Positions 7,708-16,621 of a stretch of 36,332 bases of DNA are shown here, one piece after another. Every line of letters begins with the position of its first letter. The stretch's first letter is position 1. Source of the stretch: Pseudomonas bananamidigenes (GTDB lineage: Bacteria > Pseudomonadota > Gammaproteobacteria > Pseudomonadales > Pseudomonadaceae); assembly GCF_001679645.1 (NCBI RefSeq), contig NZ_LRUN01000059.1:1-36332 (forward strand), in the 5' to 3' direction. The notes below the pieces were generated by a model. That model ran no database searches. It was not told the DNA's origin and saw only the letters and a list, made by a program, of their open reading frames with translations. A program made the position numbers and the translations under genes.

Positions 7708-8745
7708 ATGTTCAAGAAACTGCGTGGCATGTTTTCCAGCGATCTTTCCATTGACCTGGGCACTGCCAACACCCTTATTTACGTGCGCGAGCGCGGCATC
7801 GTCCTGAATGAGCCATCGGTTGTGGCCATTCGGACACACGGTAACCAGAAAAGTGTCGTCGCTGTCGGCACCGAGGCCAAGCGCATGCTCGGCCGTACGC
7901 CGGGCAACATTGCTGCCATTCGTCCGATGAAGGACGGCGTGATCGCCGACTTCAGCGTCTGCGAAAAGATGCTGCAATACTTTATCAACAAGGTTCACGA
8001 AAACAGTTTCCTGCAGCCCAGCCCTCGTGTGCTGATCTGCGTTCCATGCAAGTCCACCCAGGTCGAGCGTCGGGCCATCCGTGAATCGGCCCTGGGCGCC
8101 GGTGCCCGTGAAGTGTTCCTGATCGAAGAGCCGATGGCGGCTGCGATCGGTGCAGGCCTGCCGGTTGAAGAAGCACGCGGTTCGATGGTCGTGGATATCG
8201 GTGGCGGTACCACCGAAATCGCGCTGATCTCCCTGAACGGTGTGGTCTATGCCGAATCCGTACGCGTTGGCGGCGACCGCTTTGACGAAGCGATCATCAC
8301 CTATGTGCGCCGCAACTACGGCAGCCTGATCGGCGAATCCACCGCCGAGCGCATCAAGCAGGAAATCGGTACGGCCTACCCGGGCGGCGAAGTTCGCGAA
8401 GTCGACGTTCGCGGCCGCAACCTGGCCGAAGGCGTTCCACGCGCATTCACCCTGAACTCCAACGAAGTGCTGGAGGCTCTGCAAGAGTCGCTGGCGACCA
8501 TCGTTCAGGCCGTGAAAAGCGCCCTGGAGCAATCGCCGCCGGAACTGGCTTCCGACATCGCCGAGCGTGGGCTGGTGCTGACCGGTGGTGGCGCGCTGTT
8601 GCGTGACCTCGACAAGCTGCTGGCCCAGGAAACCGGTCTGCCGGTCATCGTTGCCGAAGATCCGCTGACCTGCGTGGCTCGCGGCGGTGGCCGTGCACTG
8701 GAAATGATGGACAAGCACACCATGGACCTGCTCTCCAGCGAATAA
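7708..8745 (+). CDS. mreB: Rod-shape actin MreB
   Basis: 345 residues, the normal MreB length. It has the actin/Hsp70 phosphate-1 motif DLGTANTLIY (about 15-24), the phosphate-2 region VVDIGGGTTEIA (about 162-173) and the adenosine motif LTGGGALL (about 291-298). The N-terminal MFKKLRGMFSSD is an amphipathic membrane-binding stretch, as in Gram-negative MreB. MreB polymerises under the inner membrane and positions the elongasome for sidewall peptidoglycan synthesis with MreC, MreD, RodA and PBP2. AGGG (7694-7697) lies about 10 bases before ATG, a modest ribosome site. It is first in mreBCD, with a 141-base gap containing a perfect hairpin before mreC. Confidence 0.97.
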   Translation: MFKKLRGMFSSDLSIDLGTANTLIYVRERGIVLNEPSVVAIRTHGNQKSVVAVGTEAKRMLGRTPGNIAAIRPMKDGVIADFSVCEKMLQYFINKVHENSFLQPSPRVLICVPCKSTQVERRAIRESALGAGAREVFLIEEPMAAAIGAGLPVEEARGSMVVDIGGGTTEIALISLNGVVYAESVRVGGDRFDEAIITYVRRNYGSLIGESTAERIKQEIGTAYPGGEVREVDVRGRNLAEGVPRAFTLNSNEVLEALQESLATIVQAVKSALEQSPPELASDIAERGLVLTGGGALLRDLDKLLAQETGLPVIVAEDPLTCVARGGGRALEMMDKHTMDLLSSE

Positions 8746-8774
8746 GTCGCCGGGTGCAATACGTGGGTGAGCGC

Positions 8775-8802
8775 ACAGGCAGCACTTTGCAGTGCTGCCT
8801 GT
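8775..8802 (+). terminator. 12-bp perfect hairpin between mreB and mreC
   Basis: ACAGGCAGCACT (8775-8786) pairs without mismatch with AGTGCTGCCTGT (8791-8802) around a TTGC loop. The bases that follow (TGGCGTTTATC) include only a short T-run, so it is more likely a partial terminator (attenuator) or RNA-processing/stability element than a full stop, because mreC follows with no evident promoter. Confidence 0.55.
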
Positions 8803-8886
8803 TGGCGTTTATCTTCTGTCAGTCTTCATCCAGGCCGGTTTGATGCCGTATGAATAAACAGAACATTTGCCTGGGAGGAGCGGCTT

Positions 8887-10017
8887 ATTAAACCGCTTTT
8901 CGCCAAGGGCCCCTCACTGGGCGTTCGCCTGCTGGTGCTGGCCGTGCTGTCGGTCGCGCTGATGGTGGTCGATGCCCGTTTCAGCCTGCTCAAGCCTGCC
9001 CGCAGCCAGATGTCGCTGGTGCTGATGGACGCTTACTGGATCACCGATCTGCCCGGCAGATTGTGGGAAGGTGTCGCCAGTCAGTTCGGCAGCCGTACCG
9101 AGCTGGTCGCCGAAAACGAAAAACTCAAGACCGAGAACCTGCTGTTGCAGGGCCGCATGCAGAAGCTGGCCGCCCTTACCGAGCAGAACGTCCGTCTGCG
9201 CGAGTTGCTCAATTCCTCTGCGCTGGTCAACGAGAAGGTCGAAGTGGCCGAGCTGATCGGCATGGACCCCAACCCCTTCACTCATCGCATCATCATCAAC
9301 AAGGGTGAGCGTGACGGTGTGGTCCTCGGCCAACCGGTGCTCGACGCACGCGGACTGATGGGGCAGGTGGTCGAACTGATGCCGTACACCTCCCGCGTAT
9401 TGCTGCTGACCGACTCGACCCACAGTATTCCTGTGCAGGTGAACCGTAACGGTCTGCGGGCGATTGCCAGCGGCACCGGTAACCCTGAACGTCTGGAGCT
9501 GCGGCATGTGGCCGACACCGCCGACGTCAAGGAAGGCGATCTGCTGGTCAGCTCCGGTCTGGGCCAGCGTTTCCCGGCCGGTTACCCGGTGGCGACGGTC
9601 AAGGAAGTGATCCACGATTCCGGCCAGCCATTCGCCATTGTCCGCGCCGTGCCAACGGCTGCATTGAACCGCAGCCGCTACCTGCTTCTGGTGTTCAGCG
9701 ACAACCGGACGGCTGAGGAGCGTGCCAACGATGCGGCGCAGGCTCAGGAAAATCTGGATGCGTTCGGTGGCGGTCCGGTCATTCCGGCAACCGTACCGAA
9801 AACGGTGAACACACCGGCTCAGGCCCCCGCTGCGGCGAGCACGCCTGCCGCTGCACCTGCTGCAACGCCGGCCAGACCTGCTGCAAGCAAACCAGCGGCG
9901 AAACCGACTGCAGCGACGCCGGCGGCCAGCAAGCCACCAGCCGCTCAGCCAGCCAGTGCCCGGCCGACCGCCAAACCGCCTGCCACCGCGCCGGCCACCA
10001 CCGGGGGACGAGAATAA
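8887..10017 (+). CDS. mreC: Rod-shape protein MreC, apparent AUU start
   Basis: Read from ATT at 8887 it is 376 residues: short cytoplasmic tail, one membrane segment (about 12-32), coiled coil (about 73-111, ELVAENEKLKTENLLLQ...), the beta-barrel MreC core to about 275, and an 84-residue Ala/Pro/Lys-rich tail (293-376). GGGAGGAG (8873-8880) is 6 bases before the ATT; no ATG, GTG or TTG in frame lies between the upstream stop (8851) and GTG 8935. Starting at GTG 8935 would cut the membrane helix and has no ribosome site. MreC is the periplasmic scaffold linking MreB to PBP2/RodA. Its stop overlaps the mreD start (TAATG). Confidence 0.9.
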   Translation: MKPLFAKGPSLGVRLLVLAVLSVALMVVDARFSLLKPARSQMSLVLMDAYWITDLPGRLWEGVASQFGSRTELVAENEKLKTENLLLQGRMQKLAALTEQNVRLRELLNSSALVNEKVEVAELIGMDPNPFTHRIIINKGERDGVVLGQPVLDARGLMGQVVELMPYTSRVLLLTDSTHSIPVQVNRNGLRAIASGTGNPERLELRHVADTADVKEGDLLVSSGLGQRFPAGYPVATVKEVIHDSGQPFAIVRAVPTAALNRSRYLLLVFSDNRTAEERANDAAQAQENLDAFGGGPVIPATVPKTVNTPAQAPAAASTPAAAPAATPARPAASKPAAKPTAATPAASKPPAAQPASARPTAKPPATAPATTGGRE

Positions 10018-10508
10018 TGGTCGGTGTCAAAGCTTCCCGAAACGGCTGGATCGTCTGGCTGACCTTTCTGATCGGCATGCTGCTCAGCGTGTCGCCTTTG
10101 CCGCAGTTCATGGAAATCCTCCGCCCGCTGTGGCTGGCATTGCTCCTGGCATTCTGGGCGCTGTACATGCCGCAGATGATTGGCATGGTGACCGCTTTCT
10201 GCCTGGGGCTGGCCGAGGATGTGCTGTATGGCACGTTGCTGGGGCAGAACGCCTTGATCCTGACCCTGATCACGTTCCTGGTGCTGTCGTTGCAGCAGCG
10301 CCTGCGGATGTTCCCGATGTGGCAGCAGAGCCTGGTGATCCTGGTAATCTTCGGTCTCGCTCAACTCGTACAACTCTGGCTCAGCGCCTTGACCGGAAAT
10401 CGTCAGCCAACCCTGGCGCTGGTCCTGCCGGCGCTGGTCAGTGCCTTGCTCTGGCCCTGGGTCAGCTTCGCTCTGCGCGGCCTGCGCCGACGTTACAAAA
10501 TCAACTGA
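10017..10508 (+). CDS. mreD: Rod-shape membrane protein MreD
   Basis: 163 residues with about five hydrophobic segments, the usual MreD architecture, for example WIVWLTFLIGMLLSV near residues 11-25. The motif GLAEDVLYGTLLGQNAL (about 62-78) is the conserved loop of the family. It sits in the inner membrane as part of the elongasome with MreC and RodA. Its ATG shares one base with the mreC stop (TAATG at 10015-10019), so translation should be coupled. Confidence 0.95.
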   Translation: MVGVKASRNGWIVWLTFLIGMLLSVSPLPQFMEILRPLWLALLLAFWALYMPQMIGMVTAFCLGLAEDVLYGTLLGQNALILTLITFLVLSLQQRLRMFPMWQQSLVILVIFGLAQLVQLWLSALTGNRQPTLALVLPALVSALLWPWVSFALRGLRRRYKIN

Positions 10509-10571
10509 TTCGGTCAGGCATGGGCCCCCACCGGTGCCATGAGGCAGGGCACTCAACAGGGAGATGTTTGG

Positions 10572-11168
10572 ATGAAGCCGCTTTACCTCGCCTCGGGATC
10601 GCCGCGTCGGCGTGAATTGCTCACGCAGATCGGCGTTCCGTTTACCGCCATCAGTGCGGATATCGATGAAACCCCTTTTGCCCATGAATCCCCGTCGGCC
10701 TATGTCGAGCGCCTGGCGCGCGGCAAGGCTGACGCCGGGCGGCGCTCTGTCGTCAGCGGCAAACCGTTTTGCGTGTTGGGTGCCGATACCGCTGTGGTGC
10801 TGGACGGCAAAATTCTCGGCAAACCGGTGGACGAAGCCGACGCATGCGCCATGCTGATGATGTTGTCCGACAAGGAGCACGAAGTGCTCACCGCCATCGC
10901 CGTACTGGAGGGTGAACGCTGCGAGTCGCAAGTGGTGCGCAGTCTGGTACGGTTCCGGGCAATCAGTCGGGAAGAAGCCGCTGCCTACTGGGCCAGCGGC
11001 GAACCGAAGGACAAGGCTGGCGGTTACGGCATTCAGGGGCTTGGCGCGGTGTTCGTCGCCGGATTGAACGGCAGCTATTCGGCGGTGGTCGGTTTACCGG
11101 TGTGCGAAAGCGCAGAACTGCTTGGCCGTTTCGGCATACCCTGTTGGCAAAGCCTGAGTGCGCAGTAA
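10572..11168 (+). CDS. maf: Maf-family nucleotide pyrophosphatase (YhdE type)
   Basis: 198 residues. The N-terminal SGSPRRREL (8-16) is the Maf substrate-binding motif; GADTAVVLDGKILGKP holds the catalytic acidic residue, and KDKAGGYGIQG is typical of the YhdE/dTTP-UTP group. The enzyme hydrolyses non-canonical or excess dTTP/UTP to the monophosphate and is linked to septum inhibition. The start at 10572 is chosen because AGGGAG (10557-10562) lies 9 bases upstream. It sits 63 bases after mreD and 58 before rng, matching the conserved mre-maf-rng order. Confidence 0.93.
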   Translation: MKPLYLASGSPRRRELLTQIGVPFTAISADIDETPFAHESPSAYVERLARGKADAGRRSVVSGKPFCVLGADTAVVLDGKILGKPVDEADACAMLMMLSDKEHEVLTAIAVLEGERCESQVVRSLVRFRAISREEAAAYWASGEPKDKAGGYGIQGLGAVFVAGLNGSYSAVVGLPVCESAELLGRFGIPCWQSLSAQ

Positions 11169-11226
11169 CCGTCGAACAGATCGAGACGCGGTCATCATTG
11201 TGAACATGCCTGAACGAGACCCTGCC

Positions 11227-12684
11227 ATGAGTGAAGAGATTCTGATCAACATCACGCCGATGGAATCGCGCGTGGCGGTGGTCGAAAACGGTGTGCTGCA
11301 AGAAGTGCATGTCGAGCGCACGCAGAAACGCGGGATCGTCGGCAACATCTATAAAGGCAAGGTCGTGCGGGTACTGCCGGGCATGCAGGCGGCCTTCGTC
11401 GACATCGGCCTGGACCGCGCGGCGTTCATTCACGCCTCGGAAATTTCCCTGCGCGAGGGCCCGGCGGTGGAAAGCATCAGCGCGCTGGTGCACGAAGGTC
11501 AGAGTCTGGTGGTGCAGGTCACCAAGGATCCAATCGGTTCCAAAGGGGCGCGTCTCACCACTCAGCTGTCGATCCCGTCGCGCTATCTGGTCTATATGCC
11601 GCGCACCGCCCATGTCGGCATTTCCCTGAAGATCGAAGACGAAGCCGAGCGCGAGCGTCTGAAGCAGGTGGTCAGCGATTGTGTGGCCAAGGAAGGCATC
11701 AAGGAGGCCGGCGGCTTTATCCTGCGCACCGCCGCCGAAGGGGCCGGGGCCGACGAGATCCTCATGGACATCCGCTACCTGCGACGCCTGTGGGATCAGA
11801 TCAACGAGCAGATCAAGACCATCGGCGCGCCAAGTGTGATCTACGAAGACCTCGGTCTGGCCTTGCGCACCCTGCGGGATCTGGTCAGTCCGAAAATCGA
11901 GAAAATCCGCATCGACTCCCGGGAAACCTTCCAGAAAACCACGCAGTTCGTCGCCGAACTGATGCCGGAAATCGCCGATCGTCTGGAACACTATCCGGGC
12001 GAACGGCCGATCTTCGACCTGTACGGTGTCGAAGACGAAATCCAGAAAGCCCTCGAGCGCAAGGTGCCGCTGAAGTCCGGCGGTTATCTGGTGGTGGATC
12101 CGGCCGAAGCCATGACCACCATCGACGTGAACACCGGCGCGTTCGTCGGGCACCGCAACCTCGAAGAAACCATCTTCAAGACCAATCTTGAAGCCGCCAC
12201 GGCGATTGCCCGGCAGATGCGCCTGCGCAATCTGGGCGGGATCATCATCATCGACTTCATCGACATGGAAGATGAAGAGCACCAGCGCCAGGTTCTGCGA
12301 ACCCTGGAAAAACAGCTGGAGCGCGATCATGCCAAGACCAACATTATCGGCATCACCGAACTCGGTCTGGTGCAGATGACCCGCAAGCGTACACGTGAAA
12401 GCCTGGAGCAGGTGCTGTGCGAACCTTGCAGCAGCTGTCAGGGGCGGGGCAAGCTGAAAACCCCGGAAACCATCTGTTACGAGATCTTCCGCGAGATTCT
12501 GCGTGAGGCCCGGGCCTATCAGGCCGAGGGTTATCGTGTATTGGCGAACCAGAAAGTCGTCGACCGGTTGCTCGATGAAGAATCCGGCAACGTAGCCGAG
12601 CTTGAAGGGTTCATTGGCCGCACCATACGCTTCCAGGTGGAAACCATGTATTCCCAGGAACAATATGACGTGGTGCTGCTCTGA
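11227..12684 (+). CDS. rng: Ribonuclease G
   Basis: 485 residues, matching RNase G and shorter than RNase E because the C-terminal scaffold is absent. Order: S1 RNA-binding domain (about 35-125, GNIYKGKVVRVLPGMQAAFV), then the DNase I-like catalytic core with TTIDVNTGAFVG and IIIIDFIDM carrying the metal-binding Asp residues, and the zinc-link motif CEPCSSCQGRG (about 399-409). It processes the 5' end of 16S rRNA and some mRNAs. ATG 11227 gives the conserved N-terminus MSEEILINITPMESR; the frame is open to 11158 but the extra part is not family-like. The ribosome site is weak (ACGAGA). Confidence 0.96.
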   Translation: MSEEILINITPMESRVAVVENGVLQEVHVERTQKRGIVGNIYKGKVVRVLPGMQAAFVDIGLDRAAFIHASEISLREGPAVESISALVHEGQSLVVQVTKDPIGSKGARLTTQLSIPSRYLVYMPRTAHVGISLKIEDEAERERLKQVVSDCVAKEGIKEAGGFILRTAAEGAGADEILMDIRYLRRLWDQINEQIKTIGAPSVIYEDLGLALRTLRDLVSPKIEKIRIDSRETFQKTTQFVAELMPEIADRLEHYPGERPIFDLYGVEDEIQKALERKVPLKSGGYLVVDPAEAMTTIDVNTGAFVGHRNLEETIFKTNLEAATAIARQMRLRNLGGIIIIDFIDMEDEEHQRQVLRTLEKQLERDHAKTNIIGITELGLVQMTRKRTRESLEQVLCEPCSSCQGRGKLKTPETICYEIFREILREARAYQAEGYRVLANQKVVDRLLDEESGNVAELEGFIGRTIRFQVETMYSQEQYDVVLL

Positions 12685-12759
12685 TCCCCTGCGTCACTTT
12701 TTTCCTGAAACGGCTGGCCTCAGCTTTTTGCAGTATTTTTGCCATGGGAGCCAACTGAC

Positions 12760-15700
12760 ATGGAACGTCTGACACGCATTTTTGCCGCGCTTACCCGTTG
12801 GGGGTTGGGCCTGTGTGCACTGGTTCTGGTGTTGATGGCGTTGTACGTCAGCCTCGGCCGGGAGCTTGCACCACTGGTGGCCGAGTACCGCGCCGACATC
12901 GAAGACAAGGCCGGTGCCGCGCTGGGCATGCCGTTGCAGATAGGCGAGCTGGAAGGCGACTGGAGCGGTTTTGCGCCGATCCTGCTGGCTCACGACGTCA
13001 TGGTCGGCGACGGCGCCAATGCCTTGCGTCTGGACCGTGTACGTGCGGTGCCGGATGTGTGGGCCAGTCTGCTGGCTCGCGAAGTGCGCATTGCTCATCT
13101 TGAGCTCAATGGCCTGAAGATCAGCCTCAAGGAAGGCGAGGACGGCAAGTGGGCGCTGGAAGGTTTGCCGGTGCAGCAGGACCAGCCCCTGGATCCGGAG
13201 CAACTGTTCAACCGCATGCAAATGGTTCAGCAACTGTCGGTGCTCGACAGTCAGGTGACCTTGCAACCGCTGGACCATGCGCCTCTGACCCTCGCTTATG
13301 TCGGGATCAATCTCAAGACAGGCACCAATCGCCAGCGCCTCGACGCGCGTCTGAACCTGCCCGACGGGCAACCCGTGGCGCTGAGTCTGCGTACGAGGAT
13401 TCGCCCCGCTCAGTTGCCGGACAGTACGGTCGAGGGCTACATCAGTCTGCCGCAAAGCGATTGGGCGAAATGGCTGCCCGAGCGTCTCACTCGGCAATGG
13501 AATTTTTCCGAGATCAAGGCGGGTGGCGAGCTGTGGGTCAACTGGAGCGAGGGTGCCCTGCAAAGCGCCGCCGTTCGTCTGAACGCCCCGCAACTGATTG
13601 GCGCGTACGACGAGCGCAAGCCGATCCAGATCAACAACCTGGCGCTCAACGGCTACTTTCAGCGGACCGGTGAAGGCGCTACCGTCACCCTGGATTCACT
13701 GGCGATGAACTTTGGCGAGACTCGTTGGGAGTCCCGCGTGCAGATAAAGCAGACGGCCGCCACCGACAAGGTCGACGAACTCTGGCACCTGCAGGCTGAT
13801 CGCCTCGATCTGACGCCGATCACGCCATTGCTCAACGCACTGGGGCCACTGCCGCAAGGTTTTGCCACTGTGGTCGAGCGCTTGAAAGTGACCGGTGGCT
13901 TGCGCAACGTACTGCTGGATCTGCGACCGAACGCCACCGACGACAGCAAGTTCAGTTTCGCTGCGAACCTCGACCGGGTCGGCTTCGACGCCTATCACGG
14001 AGCCCCGGCGGCGCGCAATGTCAGCGGCAGTCTGAGCGGCAACCTTGGCGGCGGCGAATTGCGCATGGACAGCAAGGACTTCGTCCTGCATCTCGATCCG
14101 ATCTTCGCCAAGCCATGGCAATACATTCAGGCCAATGCCCGGTTGACCTGGAAACTCGACAAGGAAGGTTTCACCCTGATCGCTCCGTACCTGAAGGTGC
14201 TTGGCGAAGAGGGCAAGATTGCCGGCGACTTTCTGATCCGCCTGCATTTCGATCACAACCAGGAAGACTACATGGACCTGCGGGTCGGTCTGGTGGATGG
14301 TGACGGTCGCTACACCACCAAGTACCTGCCCGAAGTCCTGAGCCCGGCCCTCGACGAATGGCTGCGCACGGCGATTCTCAAAGGCGCGGTGGATCAGGGT
14401 TTCTTCCAGTATCAGGGTTCGCTGAACAAGAATGCCGGTGAAGCGGATCGCAGCATCAGCCTGTTTTTCAAGGTGCACGACGCGGAGCTGGCATTCCAGC
14501 CAGGCTGGCCGCATGTGAGCAAGGTCAGCGGTGATGTGTTTATCGAGGACAGCGGCGTGCGGATTGTCGCCAGCGAGGGCCAGTTGCTCGACACCCGGGT
14601 CAACGATGTCTTCGTCAACATTCCTCATGTGCCGAGCGGTGAGCACAGCCACATGTACCTCGATGGCGAGTTCGCCGGCGGTCTGGGCGACGGTTTGAAG
14701 ATTCTCCAGGAAGCGCCGATCGGCACCGCCGAGACCTTCGCCGGCTGGGAAGGCGAGGGCGATCTGCAAGGCAGACTCAAGCTGGACGTGCCGCTGGCCA
14801 AGGGTGATCAGCCGAAAATCCTGGTGGATTTCAAAACCGCCAACGCGCGCCTGAAACTGGCCGAGCCGAAGCTGGAACTGAGCCAGCTCAAGGGCGATTT
14901 CCGTTTCGACAGCGCCAAGGGCCTGAGCGGGCAGAACATCAGTGCCCGGGCCTTCGACAAGCCGGTCACCGCACAGATTTTCGCCGATGGAGGCCCCGGC
15001 AAGCTCAAGACCCGGGTGACGGCTTCGGGACAGGTCGAAGTCAAGAAACTCACGGACTGGCTGGGCGTGACGCAGCCGTTGCCGGTGTCCGGGACGATTC
15101 CTTACCAGTTACAGGTGAATCTGGACGGTGCCGACAGTCAATTGATGGTCAGCTCCAATCTGAAAGGGGTGGCGGTGGACCTGCCCGCGCCTTTCGGCCT
15201 GTCGGCCAGCACGGGGCGTGACACCGTGTTCCGCATGACCCTGCAAGGCCAGGAACGGCGCTACTGGGTCAATTACGACCAACTGGCCAACTTCACCTTT
15301 GCGGCGCCACCGAACAGTTTCGCCGAAGGTCGTGGCGAGCTGTTTCTCGGCGTTGGCGAGGCGGTGCTGCCTGGCAATAAAGGTCTGCGGGTGCGCGGCG
15401 TGTTGTCCGAGCTGGACGTCAAGCCCTGGCAGGATCTGGTGGACAAATACGCCGGGCAGGATCCTGGCGGCAGCGCCAGGCAATTGCTCAGCGGTGCGGA
15501 CTTCAAGGTCGGCAAGCTCACAGCCTTTGGCACCACGCTGGATCAGGCCGCCGTGCAATTGAACCGTAAACCCGATGCCTGGGCCCTGGCGTTAGACAGT
15601 CAGCAGGCCAAAGGCACGGCCAGCCTGCCGGATGCCATGGGCGTGCCGATTGCGGTGAACCTGCAATACGTGCGCCTGCCGGCGCCCGATCCGACGGTGC

Positions 15701-16563
15701 AGGCCGACGAAAACTCGCCGGATCCGCTGGCCTCGGTCGATCCGAGCAAAATCCCGGCGCTGGATATCACTATCAATCAGCTGTTCCAGGGACAGGACCT
15801 GGTTGGCGGCTGGTCGCTGAAAGTTCGACCGACCGCCAAGGGCATTGCCCTGAACAACCTCGATCTGGGCCTCAAAGGCATCCTGTTGCAGGGTAGCGGC
15901 GGCTGGGAAGGCGCCCCGGGTGCCACGACCAGCTGGTACAAGGGCCGGATCGGCGGCAAGAATCTCGCCGATGTGCTCAAGGGCTGGGGCTTTGCGCCGA
16001 GCGTGACCAGCGAAGAGTTCCACATGGATGTCGATGGTCGCTGGCCGGGCTCGCCGGCATGGTTGGCCACCAAGCGTTTCTCGGGCTCGCTGGATGCATC
16101 GCTCACCAAGGGACAGTTCGTCGAAGTCGAAGGCGGCGCCCAGGCGCTGCGGGTGTTCGGTCTGCTGAATTTCAACTCCATCGGCCGCCGGTTGCGTCTG
16201 GACTTTTCCGACCTGTTCGGCAAAGGCTTGAGTTACGACCGGGTCAAGGGGTTGCTGGTGGCGAACAATGGCGTGTACGTCACGCAGGAACCGATCAGGT
16301 TGACCGGACCGTCGAGCAATCTGGAGCTCAACGGCACGCTGGATCTGGTGGGCGATCAGGTTGATGCCAAATTGCTGGTGACCTTGCCGGTCACCAACAA
16401 CCTGCCCATCGCCGCGTTGATCGTGGGAGCACCGGCGGTCGGGGGTGCGCTGTTCCTGATCGACAAACTGATCGGTGACCGCGTGGCGCGCTTCGCCAGC
16501 GTCAAATACACCGTCAAAGGTCCGTGGAAAGAACCGAAAATCACCTTCGACAAACCGTTTTGA
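12760..16563 (+). CDS. yhdP: YhdP family AsmA-like phospholipid transport protein
   Basis: 1267 residues, one of the largest proteins of a Pseudomonas core genome. It has a single N-terminal membrane anchor (about 5-28) and then a long periplasmic beta-rich body ending in the AsmA-like C-terminal region (FVEVEGGAQALRVFGLLNFN, then a final hydrophobic patch NNLPIAALIVGAPAVGGALFLID). In E. coli YhdP works with TamB and YdbH, forming a bridge that moves phospholipids to the outer membrane. GGGAG lies 9 bases before ATG 12760. The gene follows rng by 75 bases, a conserved arrangement, and complements the Mla system encoded later in the window, which acts in the opposite direction. Confidence 0.9.
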   Translation: MERLTRIFAALTRWGLGLCALVLVLMALYVSLGRELAPLVAEYRADIEDKAGAALGMPLQIGELEGDWSGFAPILLAHDVMVGDGANALRLDRVRAVPDVWASLLAREVRIAHLELNGLKISLKEGEDGKWALEGLPVQQDQPLDPEQLFNRMQMVQQLSVLDSQVTLQPLDHAPLTLAYVGINLKTGTNRQRLDARLNLPDGQPVALSLRTRIRPAQLPDSTVEGYISLPQSDWAKWLPERLTRQWNFSEIKAGGELWVNWSEGALQSAAVRLNAPQLIGAYDERKPIQINNLALNGYFQRTGEGATVTLDSLAMNFGETRWESRVQIKQTAATDKVDELWHLQADRLDLTPITPLLNALGPLPQGFATVVERLKVTGGLRNVLLDLRPNATDDSKFSFAANLDRVGFDAYHGAPAARNVSGSLSGNLGGGELRMDSKDFVLHLDPIFAKPWQYIQANARLTWKLDKEGFTLIAPYLKVLGEEGKIAGDFLIRLHFDHNQEDYMDLRVGLVDGDGRYTTKYLPEVLSPALDEWLRTAILKGAVDQGFFQYQGSLNKNAGEADRSISLFFKVHDAELAFQPGWPHVSKVSGDVFIEDSGVRIVASEGQLLDTRVNDVFVNIPHVPSGEHSHMYLDGEFAGGLGDGLKILQEAPIGTAETFAGWEGEGDLQGRLKLDVPLAKGDQPKILVDFKTANARLKLAEPKLELSQLKGDFRFDSAKGLSGQNISARAFDKPVTAQIFADGGPGKLKTRVTASGQVEVKKLTDWLGVTQPLPVSGTIPYQLQVNLDGADSQLMVSSNLKGVAVDLPAPFGLSASTGRDTVFRMTLQGQERRYWVNYDQLANFTFAAPPNSFAEGRGELFLGVGEAVLPGNKGLRVRGVLSELDVKPWQDLVDKYAGQDPGGSARQLLSGADFKVGKLTAFGTTLDQAAVQLNRKPDAWALALDSQQAKGTASLPDAMGVPIAVNLQYVRLPAPDPTVQADENSPDPLASVDPSKIPALDITINQLFQGQDLVGGWSLKVRPTAKGIALNNLDLGLKGILLQGSGGWEGAPGATTSWYKGRIGGKNLADVLKGWGFAPSVTSEEFHMDVDGRWPGSPAWLATKRFSGSLDASLTKGQFVEVEGGAQALRVFGLLNFNSIGRRLRLDFSDLFGKGLSYDRVKGLLVANNGVYVTQEPIRLTGPSSNLELNGTLDLVGDQVDAKLLVTLPVTNNLPIAALIVGAPAVGGALFLIDKLIGDRVARFASVKYTVKGPWKEPKITFDKPF

Positions 16564-16621
16564 TCAGCCACGCCGCAAACCGATGGAGTAGCATGGCCGT
16601 CTACCTCTTGCGGAGTTCGCC

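Noticed and set aside
10963..12663. Minus-strand open frame of 566 codons opposite rng
   Set aside because: It is a shadow of rng in the complementary frame, rich in His, Gln and Asp as expected from antisense of Pseudomonas genes.
13696..14769. Minus-strand open frame opposite yhdP
   Set aside because: It has no ribosome site or domain, and the opposite strand is a continuous 1267-residue protein.
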